DNA from: Duganella levis
GTDB lineage: Bacteria; Pseudomonadota; Gammaproteobacteria; Burkholderiales; Burkholderiaceae_D
Assembly (NCBI RefSeq): GCF_009857605.1
Contig: NZ_WWCT01000001.1
Coordinates: forward strand, 1 to 64,000
Direction of reading: 5' to 3'
DNA: 64,000 bases
Translations under genes and position numbers: made by a program
Part shown: piece after piece, positions 53,457-61,797 of the stretch
Layout of the letters: each line of letters starts with the position of its first letter
Numbering within the stretch: position 1 is the stretch's first letter
Notes under the pieces: generated by a model
Told to the model about the DNA's origin: nothing
Databases searched by the model: none
The model's input: the letters and a program-made list of their open reading frames with translations, nothing else

Positions 53457-53596
53457 GGTTGCAGGCAATGTGGTGCGGTGCCGGATATTTCCTACCGAAG
53501 CCACAGCGCGCACCGGCACCGGTAGCACCAACCGGCTGATCGACGGCGTGTGACAAGACAAATTTGTAGCGGCCCGCTGAATTGCAAAAGCTGATT

Positions 53597-53628
53597 GTCA
53601 GTAGCCAGTCACAATCCGCGCTTAAGCT
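53597..53628 (+). promoter_or_regulatory. GTCA-N7-GTCA-N11-TAAGCT promoter motif
   Basis: GTCA at 53597, GTCA at 53608, TAAGCT at 53623-53628. It is 82 bases upstream of the small gene at 53710. The flank ACAATCCGCGCTT resembles that of the copy at 54756. Confidence 0.6.
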
Positions 53629-53709
53629 ATGTGTTATCGGTACGTTGTGTTCCCGGACAAGTCCTTTTCCATCTGTCCAGGCGTAGCGAGGTCATCAAGG
53701 ATGTAGTCA

Positions 53710-53928
53710 ATGAATAGTTCAAAAGGAAGTCAGGTTCAACAAATGATCGAGGAGGGGCTGAAGATTTTTCATGCGGAGGGCACGGCGCGTGCGTGGGTGT
53801 TCATGACATCCAATGCAGTGCCGCCCAGTATCGTTGCCGAGGTGCTCGCCGCTGCGGCAAAACTGCATGCGGCTTCGGCGCTTGGCCGGTCCGCTTCCAG
53901 TGTCCGGGACGGCGGGGAAGCGGGCTAA
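53710..53928 (+). CDS. Small hypothetical protein
   Basis: 72 residues. A helical segment with ARAWVFMTSNAVPPSIVAEVLAAAAKLH is preceded by a polar N-terminus. The VP followed by a helix recalls the product at 28554. It lies under an exact GTCA-GTCA promoter. Its end overlaps the converging gene at 53925 by four bases. Confidence 0.55.
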   Translation: MNSSKGSQVQQMIEEGLKIFHAEGTARAWVFMTSNAVPPSIVAEVLAAAAKLHAASALGRSASSVRDGGEAG

Positions 53929-54269
53929 CGCGCCGGGCGCAGTTGCGCTATTTCTGCCCGCGGAATGGCGCGCCGTTCAGGCTTTGCAACCGGCGCCAGT
54001 TCTTCTATCGATGCGCACGCGGCAACAAGCTTCAACGCCGCCAGTAGTTCGTCGAACTGAATTTCTGCTGCGAGGCGCAGTGCTTTTAGCGTGGTCGGCA
54101 GTTCGGTGACAAACTGGTCGTCAATGGTGAGCTCGCGCGCCCCATGCATGTGAAGCTCCCGGACCACGGACTCCTGGCTGCTGGTGCGTAGGATGAAGTG
54201 GCCGTCGATAGCAAGTTCCATCACAACCGCTCCGTCGAGGCGTGAAAACGATACGTTTGCTGAGTTCAT
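53925..54269 (-). CDS. Unknown protein, paralogue of the one at 38237
   Basis: 114 residues from the ATG at 54269, which has a GAGAGG site 7 bases upstream. Residues 4-85 match the 38237 product, sharing SSQES, a TELPT turn and ALKLVAAC. The tail is Arg-rich, as in the partner. No known domain. Having two copies about 15 kb apart in otherwise unrelated context argues for dispersal rather than local duplication. Confidence 0.7.
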   Translation of the reverse strand: MNSANVSFSRLDGAVVMELAIDGHFILRTSSQESVVRELHMHGARELTIDDQFVTELPTTLKALRLAAEIQFDELLAALKLVAACASIEELAPVAKPERRAIPRAEIAQLRPAR

Positions 54270-54755
54270 AGCGACCTCTCGGTAAACCGTCAAAAAAAGG
54301 CAGGCAGGGGCGTGGCGATCTTCGGCCCACGGCTGCTCCGCGAAACCTTAACAGAAATCGCTCGACTGCGGACTCGCTGGCTGGATTTATTCAGCAGCCA
54401 CTTTCGCGAATGCGGCCGTCATCGTTGAAAGAGTCCGGTTCAACAGGATGCAGGCTGCGTTCTTCAACAACGGCCTTGATCTCATACCCTAACGTCCCAT
54501 GTCGCTTGTGCTCCAGCGCCAGGCGCACACCGTATTGCGCCCGGGGTAACTGGAACGTAGGCGATATGTCCCGTTGCAGGCGTTTCCGCCGCCGGCGTTG
54601 CTATCTTGCTTGCGATGGCTTTTTCCTGGCCTGAAGACAAGGCTTAGGTTTTCTTTATATGGTCGTTGCAAAAGCGACGGAATCTACTCCGGCGGTTACG
54701 CCCGCATGGCAACGCTATGCATGCCAGGCCGTGCTTGAGCAACCTCTTGAGCGAC
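54270..54755. other. Stretch without a recognised gene
   Basis: No convincing ORF on either strand; short frames at 54410-54634 and its complement have no recognisable product. Confidence 0.4.
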
Positions 54756-54787
54756 GTCAAACGCCCGTCACAATTCGGCGCTACGAT
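54756..54787 (+). promoter_or_regulatory. GTCA-N7-GTCA-N11-TACGAT promoter motif
   Basis: GTCA at 54756, GTCA at 54767, TACGAT at 54782-54787. The first 15 bases, GTCAAACGCCCGTCA, are identical to those of the copy at 57856. It is 151 bases upstream of the small zinc-ribbon-like gene at 54938. Confidence 0.65.
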
Positions 54788-54937
54788 GCAGTCCGGTTCG
54801 GGAGAACTGCAATTTGGCGCTAGGTAACGGGCGCTCTACCGGCGCAGACGGTCGGGAAATATACCTGCACCACATTCCCTAGCATGGCTGTTTGCCGAGC
54901 CCACTTTCCGTTCGCAGTCCCAGTCCAGGAGCACCCA

Positions 54938-55180
54938 ATGAACTTTTCAACGTCGTCGCAGACCCAATTCAAATGCACTTACAGGTTTTGCGGGCGCGCG
55001 CTGCGCCGGGTAGCAATTGCGCCGGAATCAGCAGGCAGCAATTGGTTTTTTGTCTGTCCGGTGTGTGCGCACAAGTCAGCGCTTGTCAACCTGGGTGGCG
55101 ATGGGTTACCCCATAGATTCTTGCAGCCTGATGTCGATGAGCATGGCCGACAAATCCTGGACCGCCATGCATTCAGTTGA
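54938..55180 (+). CDS. Small zinc-ribbon-like protein
   Basis: 80 residues from the ATG at 54938, with AGGAG 7 bases upstream. Two Cys pairs, CTYRFC and CPVC, about 30 residues apart, suggest a zinc ribbon. The middle reads VAIAPESAGSNWFFVCPVCAHKSAL. A relative at 57948 has VFACPACQHKNDL at the same place and an in-frame TGA where the second Cys should be. Both are under nearly identical promoters. Confidence 0.65.
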   Translation: MNFSTSSQTQFKCTYRFCGRALRRVAIAPESAGSNWFFVCPVCAHKSALVNLGGDGLPHRFLQPDVDEHGRQILDRHAFS

Positions 55181-55307
55181 GCGATGCGACTGGTGATGCT
55201 CAGCCGATTTCAACGTGGACAACATTATTTCATTAATGTAATTACGGTGAAATAATTGGTGAGTATTCTGAGCGCCTCCCTCGAAGGTTATAGGTCTGCC
55301 AGAAATC

Positions 55308-56933
55308 ATGCTATCGCTTCCACTTAAAACGGGCCCAAGGGTCCTGTCTTCGTTCGCCATCGTGTTACTCGTGATGGTATGCATCACGGCGGTTGCATTG
55401 TGGCGCCTGCATGCCGCGAACGAGACCACCGAGTTTCTCGTCAATGACAAGCTCGCCAAACAGCAGCTTTCCGCAGACTGGCTGGGCGCTGCCAAGCTCA
55501 ATGGCGTGCGGGCGCTCTCCATCGCGAAGAGCGACAGCCTGGAGGTGGGCGAATTCTTTCAAGCGCAACTTATCGAAGGCGACAAGCTGATTGCCACAAC
55601 GGAAAGTCAGTTAGTGAGCCTGGCGCATACTCCGGAAGAGAATACGCTGCTAGGTTCAGCGACCGCGAAGGAAAAGGCGTATCTGGCAGTCCGTAAGGAA
55701 ATTTTTGGCTTCAAGGAATTGGGAAAGACCCAGGAGGTCGAGCAAATGGCCGACACCACGTTCAAAGCCACGTTCGCCAGCTACACCACGGCGCTTGAGC
55801 AATTGCTGAGCTACCAAAGCAAGGAGGCGAAAGCACTTGCGGCGACCTCAGCTGGTCAGTATCGCAGCAGCCGCGCTACGCTGCTCAGCTTCGGCGCGCT
55901 GGCGCTAGCAGTGGGCGCCGCGTTGGCATGGTTTATTACACGCAGCATTGTGCTGCCGTTGCAGCACGCGGTGGATCTGGCGACACGCGTTTCCGAAGGC
56001 GACCTGCGTACGTTTGAGAAGCACCAACGGATGGATGAGATTGGCCAACTGCTCGACGCCTTACACAATATGACCACGCGCCTGGCCATCACGGTCAGGC
56101 AAGTGCGGGACGGCGCCCATACCATCGATGATGCATCGAAAGAACTGGCAGCGGGCAATCTGGACCTGTCGCGACGGACCGAACATCAAGCCGGTGCACT
56201 GGAAGAAACTGCCTCCTCAATGGAGGAGGTGACGTCGGCGGTGAAACACAACGCCGCCAGCGCGCGTACCGCCAACGAACTGGCCCGATCGGCGTCCGCC
56301 GTGGCGAGCAAGGGGGGGAGTGTGGTCGAGGAGGTGGTGCAGACCATGGATGAAATCAGTGCCTCCGCCAAAAAAATCGTCGATATCATTGCTGTCATCG
56401 ACGGCATCGCGTTCCAGACCAATATCTTGGCGTTGAATGCGGCCGTGGAAGCTGCGCGCGCCGGTGAGCAGGGGCGCGGCTTCGCAGTGGTCGCAACCGA
56501 AGTCCGCAACCTCGCTCAGCGGTCGGCAACGGCGGCGAAGGAAATCAAAACGCTGATCAACGATTCCGCCAGCCGGATTGATGCCGGAACAACGTTGGCA
56601 CACGCCGCCGGTGACACGATGTCGGAAATCGTGGCGAGCATCGCGCGGGTGACTTCAATCATGGCCGAAATAGGCTCAGCCAATTCGGAGCAAGAGGCCG
56701 GCATTCATGAAGTCAACAGCGCCATCAGCGATATCGATACGGTTACCCAGCAAAATGCCGCGCTGGTCGAAGAGGCGGCCGCCACGGCCGAGGCCATGCA
56801 TAAGGAGGCCAGCACGCTTACGCAAGTGGTCAGCTTCTTCAAAATCGACGGTACGCAAGAACCAATTCTGCTTGCGGCGACGAGGCATCGCCAAGGCGGG
56901 TCAAGGCAACCGCAGCAAGCGCTGTCCGCCTAA
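55308..56933 (+). CDS. Methyl-accepting chemotaxis protein
   Basis: 541 residues. Membrane helices at about residues 13-32 and 188-210 flank a four-helix-bundle periplasmic sensor (about 150 residues). A HAMP domain follows, then the signalling coiled coil with the hairpin tip [31 protein letters not shown]. Methylation-site regions flank it ([16 protein letters not shown]). No C-terminal CheR/CheB tethering pentapeptide is seen. No che genes are nearby. Confidence 0.94.
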   Translation: MLSLPLKTGPRVLSSFAIVLLVMVCITAVALWRLHAANETTEFLVNDKLAKQQLSADWLGAAKLNGVRALSIAKSDSLEVGEFFQAQLIEGDKLIATTESQLVSLAHTPEENTLLGSATAKEKAYLAVRKEIFGFKELGKTQEVEQMADTTFKATFASYTTALEQLLSYQSKEAKALAATSAGQYRSSRATLLSFGALALAVGAALAWFITRSIVLPLQHAVDLATRVSEGDLRTFEKHQRMDEIGQLLDALHNMTTRLAITVRQVRDGAHTIDDASKELAAGNLDLSRRTEHQAGALEETASSMEEVTSAVKHNAASARTANELARSASAVASKGGSVVEEVVQTMDEISASAKKIVDIIAVIDGIAFQTNILALNAAVEAARAGEQGRGFAVVATEVRNLAQRSATAAKEIKTLINDSASRIDAGTTLAHAAGDTMSEIVASIARVTSIMAEIGSANSEQEAGIHEVNSAISDIDTVTQQNAALVEEAAATAEAMHKEASTLTQVVSFFKIDGTQEPILLAATRHRQGGSRQPQQALSA

Positions 56934-57351
56934 CAGACTGAATTCGGATGCTGATAGGCAGCCCAGTGGTGCAGGCTAAATTTCACTTCTCCTACCAGCG
57001 TGACTAGAGGAAGCAGCTGCGGTCTTTCCGACGGGGTTGGCGTGTTGGGTAGTCAGGAAATTCGCGTGTCGTCGGTTGTGCCGCATCCATGGTTCGGCCA
57101 CAAATCGATGGAAAAGCTCGTCAAGTGCATCGTCGAGTTCCTGACGTTCGGGGTAGCATGCATTCGCCGCAGCGGTACCGGGACTGGAAGAAACGATGGC
57201 AGCAAAAGGTAGGGCGACATTACGTAGAACTCACGGCTTGGTGTGTCGTCACCGTCACGGGCTGGCAGCTGATGCCGCCATACTGGCCAGGCCCCGCCAT
57301 CCCAAGCGACTGTCAAACGCCTGTTTGACGCCGGGTATGCTGCAGAAATTT
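56934..57351. other. Intergenic stretch with nothing recognised
   Basis: No supported gene. It contains the perfect inverted repeat GTCAAAC-N4-GTTTGAC (57311-57328), which is related to but not a proper copy of the GTCA-GTCA motif. Confidence 0.45.
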
Positions 57352-57774
57352 CTAATGCGAGGCTGCGCAAATGTCGGCTAGCGCCATTCGCAAAGCGTTG
57401 CGGTCTGGTTGAATAATCGCATTCAGGTCGGGTGAAAACAGTTCGCACGTCAGCGTCTTCGCCAGCGTGCACACTAGCCCTTGGAATTGAATGCTGCTGT
57501 CGCGCAGGTCAAACCGTGCGACGACCGACGTCGTCGATGGGGTCTCTGAAATCAGGTCGATGCGGTTGCCATTTTCGGGGCCGAAGACCTGCCAGCGCTC
57601 CGCCAGCCGCCAGTGTCGCCCCAGATAGTGCTCCAGCAGCCGCCGCGCATGCTGCACGCTGTCTTCCGCCAAGATCGGTGGCTGCCAGCCATCATCCAAG
57701 ATATCCGGTAGTTTTTCAATTCCTGCTGCGAGATACAAGTCAAACTGCCAAACTGCCATTCCGTCTGCCTTCAC
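57352..57774 (-). CDS. Unknown protein, paralogue of the one at 34966
   Basis: 140 residues. It aligns end to end with the 34966 product (WQVFGPENGNRIDLI against WLVFGPEQGCRIDMI; VVARFDLRDSSIQFQGLVCTLAKTL against VVARFDTRSESVQFTTCVCRLAEQL). The pattern suggests a small mixed alpha/beta domain. No recognised family. Unlike its partner it has no GTCA-GTCA promoter directly upstream on its own strand; an exact copy at 57856 faces the other way. Confidence 0.7.
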   Translation of the reverse strand: MKADGMAVWQFDLYLAAGIEKLPDILDDGWQPPILAEDSVQHARRLLEHYLGRHWRLAERWQVFGPENGNRIDLISETPSTTSVVARFDLRDSSIQFQGLVCTLAKTLTCELFSPDLNAIIQPDRNALRMALADICAASH

Positions 57775-57855
57775 CGTACTGCTCCAATGCTACTTCCTGG
57801 TCGTCTTCCGGCTTGCGCCGGCAAGCTAGCCGAGGCGCCGACCAATCTCCCGGAT

Positions 57856-57887
57856 GTCAAACGCCCGTCATAAACCAGCGCTAGGCT
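57856..57887 (+). promoter_or_regulatory. GTCA-N7-GTCA-N11-TAGGCT promoter motif
   Basis: GTCA at 57856, GTCA at 57867, TAGGCT at 57882-57887. It is 60 bases upstream of the broken zinc-ribbon gene at 57948 and almost identical in its first half to the copy at 54756. Confidence 0.65.
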
Positions 57888-57947
57888 GTTCTCTCCGCTC
57901 CCTGAATGGCAGCGGGTCTCACGCGTCCCTCGTGCCGAGGATTACCT

Positions 57948-58340
57948 ATGTACAGATGCATCTGCAAACGCTGAGGTCATCGTGTCAACCGCCTTTTCAT
58001 CTTTCCGCTCAAGCTCGGCGAGCGTTGGGTTTTCGCCTGCCCGGCTTGCCAGCATAAAAACGACTTGCCGGTCTTTTCAGCACTCGGCCTGCGGGGGTTC
58101 GCGTCTGGAAAATGTCTGACTCCGCACATGCTTGCCGCCACCAGGAAATGGGCCGGTCGCATGGGCAAACCGCTTTCCCCTTCAGTGGCGCTATCGGCGA
58201 ATTTTGCATCTGCCGCGAAGGCAGCAGTCGAACAACTGGCTAGGCAGTATGGTAGCTGGCGCCGCCACGGCGCATCAAGACGGCGTGGAGCATGCAGGCC
58301 CAGGTTGACCCCGCTGTGCACAAAATTACTGCCGGGTTAG
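57948..58340 (+). pseudogene. Zinc-ribbon-like paralogue of 54938 with in-frame TGA
   Basis: The frame from ATG 57948 reads MYRCICKR, TGA (57972-57974), then GHRVNRLFIFPLKLGERWVFACPACQHKNDLPVF and continues to 58340. In the relative at 54938 a Cys stands at the TGA position. The second Cys pair (CPAC) is intact. The C-terminal extension of about 75 residues is absent from the relative. A nonsense mutation is most likely. Recoding as selenocysteine is conceivable, but no clear bacterial SECIS hairpin follows. Confidence 0.6.
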
Positions 58341-58392
58341 TCGCAGCATCCCAAGTGTTCCTCGTGCCCCATGCGGCAATATTCGGTCACGA

Positions 58393-58641
58393 TTACGTCA
58401 TCATGGCGCGCGCAAAGACGAACGCATGTGGCTGGATGTCGCAGATATCGATGCTGGAAAATAGCAGGGGACCTTCACCGTCGGGGTCATCCCGGCGCCC
58501 GGTGATGTAACGGTCTTGCTTTACCACGAGGTTGGTAATCAAGCGGCCATCGCGCAGTTCCACGCTGACCAGCTGGTAGCCGGAATTCATCTCGATGCCC
58601 AGCTTGGGCGTGAGATAGTAAGGGATTTCTATTCTGGCCAT
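58393..58641 (-). CDS. Small hypothetical protein
   Basis: 82 residues, beta-rich in appearance (YYLTPKLGIEMNSGYQLVSVELRDGRLITNLVVKQDRYITGRRDDPDGEG, then ICDIQPHAF). The composition suggests a small barrel, perhaps SH3- or PilZ-like, but no family is certain. Upstream on the same strand lie an intrinsic terminator (58731-58756) and an exact GTCA-GTCA promoter, the same arrangement as at 35388-35539. Confidence 0.6.
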   Translation of the reverse strand: MARIEIPYYLTPKLGIEMNSGYQLVSVELRDGRLITNLVVKQDRYITGRRDDPDGEGPLLFSSIDICDIQPHAFVFARAMMT

Positions 58642-58730
58642 TTCTCACTCCAGCGTGCCGCGCGAACGCTGCGGCAGTTATTCCATAAAAGCGCGTCTTA
58701 GCCACGGTGTCCTGCGGCGCAGCTTCGACT

Positions 58731-58756
58731 AAAAAAAACTGCCTCAAGCGAGGCAG
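58731..58756 (-). terminator. Intrinsic terminator inside a leader (candidate tiny RNA end)
   Basis: On the minus strand CTGCCTC-GCTT-GAGGCAG, a perfect 7-bp stem, is followed by eight T residues. It is about 30 bases after the -10 box of the promoter at 58785 and 90 bases before the gene at 58641. Stem sequence (GCCTC/GAGGC) and placement match the terminator at 35454. Confidence 0.85.
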
Positions 58757-58784
58757 AAAAATTCAATTGGGAGACATGCTTGCT

Positions 58785-58816
58785 AGTGTAGTCGCGGATG
58801 ATGACGCAGGTATGAC
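58785..58816 (-). promoter_or_regulatory. GTCA-N7-GTCA-N11-TACACT promoter motif
   Basis: Minus strand: GTCA at 58816-58813, GTCA at 58805-58802, TACACT at 58790-58785. The core CTGTCATACCTGCGTCATC is the copy most like a classical Pho box, with two 7-base units 4 bases apart. Confidence 0.65.
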
Positions 58817-58844
58817 AGCGAAACAATTCATCAAGCGTCCTAAT

Positions 58845-59087
58845 TCACGCAAGCGTGTCGGGCAGCTCCTTTAAGGGAAGGGTAAAACGAACTTCGTGCA
58901 CGGCGTACATCGTCAATATCTCAGCGCCGTCCCTGCCTGTCTTGATCGATTCGATCTGGTTGTCAAGAACCCTGGTCAGCTGCAGCGCAAAGGGAATATT
59001 TCTGCTTACTGTTCGTTTACTGGCCGGATTGCCCCTGTCGAATTGACCTCTCCCCAGCTCCACGCGGACGGCGCGACCCTGTCGCAA
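58845..59087 (-). CDS. Small hypothetical protein or fragment
   Basis: 80 residues at most. The C-terminal 50 (FALQLTRVLDNQIESIKTGRDGAEILTMYAVHEVRFTLPLKELP) look like folded protein, while the first 30 are Arg/Gly-rich and doubtful, so the true start may be inside or the N-terminus lost. No family recognised. Confidence 0.35.
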   Translation of the reverse strand: MRQGRAVRVELGRGQFDRGNPASKRTVSRNIPFALQLTRVLDNQIESIKTGRDGAEILTMYAVHEVRFTLPLKELPDTLA

Positions 59088-59232
59088 AATTCCCCGAATC
59101 CCAATTCCTTTAATTCCTCATGGATCTGTTTGAGCGTGCGCCGCTGCTTGCGCGATCGCGCAGCCTCGGGTTTCCTGCTGGCCACTCCGATACGCCCGCG
59201 CGCGCATCCGTCAAATTCGCAGTTAGGTTCGA

Positions 59233-59553
59233 ATGCCAGTTTATTGCAGATGGATTACCCCGTACGCCCGCGTGGTGGCCGGCATCGACTATACAAACAA
59301 CATCATGAACTCCGGCTTGCAGGGCAGCCGGGTGCAGGTGGCGTCCAATCAATGGGGCACCTTGTGGTGGGGCCTGACCCTGAAGACGCCGCTGACCGAC
59401 GGCTGGAACGGCGTCGCTCATCTGGAGATCGGTTTCGGCACCAATGACGGCCAGAGCAACAACAACAGCAGCCTGTTCAATCGCCGCTCCAACGTCGGTG
59501 TCTCGAATGAACAGTACGGCGAACTGACGGTGGGTAGGCAACTGATGCAACTA
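59233..59553 (+). pseudogene. Remnant of a general bacterial porin (N-terminal strands)
   Basis: The translation contains ARVVAGIDYTNNIMNSGLQGSRVQVASNQWGTLWWGLT, then LEIGFGTNDGQSNNN and NRRSNVGVSNEQYGELTVGRQL. This is the first part of a trimeric porin of the OmpC/PorB type common in Burkholderiales. The signal peptide before it and about two thirds of the barrel after it are missing. Confidence 0.7.
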
Positions 59554-59803
59554 TCCGTGAGCAAATCATCCGATCGGAATCATTCCAGTAACAGCATCTT
59601 CCTGGGTTTCATCGCAGCAAACTGCAGTTCATCTGATCGAGCTGCAGTTCATCGCAATTGGGTCGCGACGTGAATTGACGATGTGACATACTCGATTTGA
59701 ATAGCCCGCCCCACATTACATGGAGAACGTCGGGGCAACATTTCAGGAATGACGTTCGAGGTCATCGACGCAATTTCACCCCACCATCATGAAACCGAGA
59801 ACC

Positions 59804-61105
59804 ATGAAGCGACTTTTAATAATTTTCTCAAGTGTCTGCGGACTGCTACTCGTCGGATGCCAATATAACCAAAGCCAGCGCACTAGCCCGGATGCGGTTG
59901 ATTTGCAGACTGATGGCCTTTTCGAAAAGCTAGTCGCCGTGAGGCGAGATATCCACCAGCACCCTGAACTGGCGGGCGAGGAATCTCGAACTTCAGCGAC
60001 AATCAGCGCGCACCTGCGAGAAATGGGTCTTGAAGTTCAGACTGGTCAGTTCGGCCACAGTGTTATCGGAATACTGCGAGGCGGGCATCCGGGAAAGACG
60101 GTTGCATGGCGAGCCGACCTTGATGCGCTTCCTGGCGAGTTCCGTGATCCCGCACTCTTTAGGTCGCAGAATCCCGGTGTTCATCATGCCTGCGGGCACG
60201 ATATCCACATTGCAATCGCCCTAGGAATAGCCGAGGTTCTTGCGAAGCAGCGGCAGTTCTTGCATGGAACGGTTGTCTTCGTGTTTCAGTCGGAAGAGGA
60301 GACCTTCAAGGGCGCCAAGGGCCTGATCGATCGGGGCGTTTTCTCATCACTCATCCCGGATGAGATCTACGGCGTGCACGTGACGGCATTGCCTGTTGGG
60401 CAGATTGTGGTCAAGCCGAATGAAATGTTCGCATATCAGCGGCGAGTCAGCATCCGCCTGAAAAACGCATTGTCGAAGGCGGATATAGTGCAGTTGACGA
60501 AGAATGTGAACAGTGAGCTGTTTCGGAGCAGGGCTGGCGCAAAGCCTTGGGAGATTCAGAATATTGCCGATCCTGTGATCGGAGTGACGTCCCCGAATAC
60601 TGCGTTTCAGGACTACCTGATCATGGATGCCACCTTTGATACTCGCACAGAAAACGACGAGCTAGTTCTGGAGTTCTATCTATATGAAACAAACGCATCG
60701 AAGCTGGAGGGAATCATTTCTAGCATCGAGCGCGTGATTGATGCCAGCGGCCACAAACGCAAACTGATCTCCGTGTCCTACGTGCAAAAGAATCTCACTG
60801 TGTTCAACGACGCCTCACTGACTCGCTTTGCCCTCCGCACACTGGAGCGAAGCAACCGAGTTGGCACGGTCAAGCCAGCTTTTGGACAGGCACCATTCTT
60901 CAATGATGACTTCGCCTACTTTCAGCAGAAAATTCCGGGTGTATACTTTTTCCTCGGCGGATCAAATGCCGAGAAAGGTCTCATTGCAATGAACCATGCT
61001 CCGGATTTTCAAGTAGATGAAGAAAGCATCCGAGTCGGAGTCAGGAGCTTCTCGTCCTTGATCATTGCGCGGCTAGGAATCGCTGACCACGCTGAGCGAG
61101 ACTAG
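59804..61105 (+). CDS. Lipoprotein M20-family metallopeptidase/amidohydrolase
   Basis: 433 residues from the ATG at 59804; an ATG five codons earlier is possible. A lipoprotein signal ends LLLVGC. M20 metal ligands are visible: HHACGHDIHI (His and Asp), the catalytic and bridging acids in FQSEEETFKGAKGLI, and a late His in NHAPDF. The opening RRDIHQHPELAGEE is typical of amidohydrolases that remove acyl or amino-acid groups. The lid domain lies near residues 190-310. It stands alone, and its base composition looks slightly more AT-rich than its neighbours. Confidence 0.9.
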   Translation: MKRLLIIFSSVCGLLLVGCQYNQSQRTSPDAVDLQTDGLFEKLVAVRRDIHQHPELAGEESRTSATISAHLREMGLEVQTGQFGHSVIGILRGGHPGKTVAWRADLDALPGEFRDPALFRSQNPGVHHACGHDIHIAIALGIAEVLAKQRQFLHGTVVFVFQSEEETFKGAKGLIDRGVFSSLIPDEIYGVHVTALPVGQIVVKPNEMFAYQRRVSIRLKNALSKADIVQLTKNVNSELFRSRAGAKPWEIQNIADPVIGVTSPNTAFQDYLIMDATFDTRTENDELVLEFYLYETNASKLEGIISSIERVIDASGHKRKLISVSYVQKNLTVFNDASLTRFALRTLERSNRVGTVKPAFGQAPFFNDDFAYFQQKIPGVYFFLGGSNAEKGLIAMNHAPDFQVDEESIRVGVRSFSSLIIARLGIADHAERD

Positions 61106-61270
61106 TGGCGCTGCGAGAAGCATAAGTGGCCGCTTTGCGGCGCTTACCACCATTTTGCGGGGGCTTCAATGATTAATGATGGATACGAACTGATTTGAAC
61201 GGTTGGAAGACTTTGTATCCTCTGCGTGTTGATTTGCGAGAGATTATGACCCAACCTTAGGTATAGTTTT

Positions 61271-61795
61271 GTGGTGCCAGATGACCCATACGATTTGAGG
61301 CGTAAAGCATCCTGTCCATGTTTGCGGTGCAAAGGCGGGTCAATCATACCGGGTCGACTCTGCGCGCAAACGAACACTGAGCGGATGAAACGCCGAAATC
61401 CCCATCATGTGTATTTGTCGAGCCAGGCGTTAGAAATACTGTTGGCCTTGAAGATCTGCGCAGGCGGGTTAGATCTTATTTTCCCTTCCCGCTACGATCC
61501 CGATCAACCTATCTCGCACCTTACGCTCAATAGGATTGTGTATGCGGTGGAGGAGCAGGCATGGACGCATGATCGCCAGTTAGCGCCGTTCACCGACCAA
61601 GATCTGCGGCGTACCAAATCGACACTCTTGCACGACGCGGGCTTTAACAGTGACTGGATAGAAAAGTGCCTGGCGCATAAGCAGCGGGGCGTCAGATCTG
61701 TCTACAGCAAGGCGGAGTATGCGGTGCAGCGCTGTGACATGCTGCAGAAGTAGGCTGATATGATCGATGAGTGGGTAGGTGTGACGGCTTGACCT
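61271..61795 (+). pseudogene. C-terminal remnant of a tyrosine recombinase (integrase)
   Basis: The catalytic half reads PHHVYLSSQALEILLALK, FPSRYDPDQPISHLTLNRI, LRRTKSTLLHDAGFNSDWIEKCLAHKQRGVRSVYSKAEYA, giving the Arg, His-x-x-Arg-like and Tyr positions of P4-type integrases. A TAG at about 61751 interrupts the last segment, after which ADMIDEWVGVTA continues in frame. The N-terminal arm- and core-binding domains are missing. Beside it is an AlpA-like gene, so this is the stump of a genomic island. Confidence 0.78.
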
Positions 61796-61797
61796 GA

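Noticed and set aside
57311..57328. GTCAAAC-N4-GTTTGAC as another copy of the GTCA-GTCA promoter
   Set aside because: The second half is inverted (GTTT, not GTCA), the distance to TATGCT is off by two, and no plus-strand gene follows.
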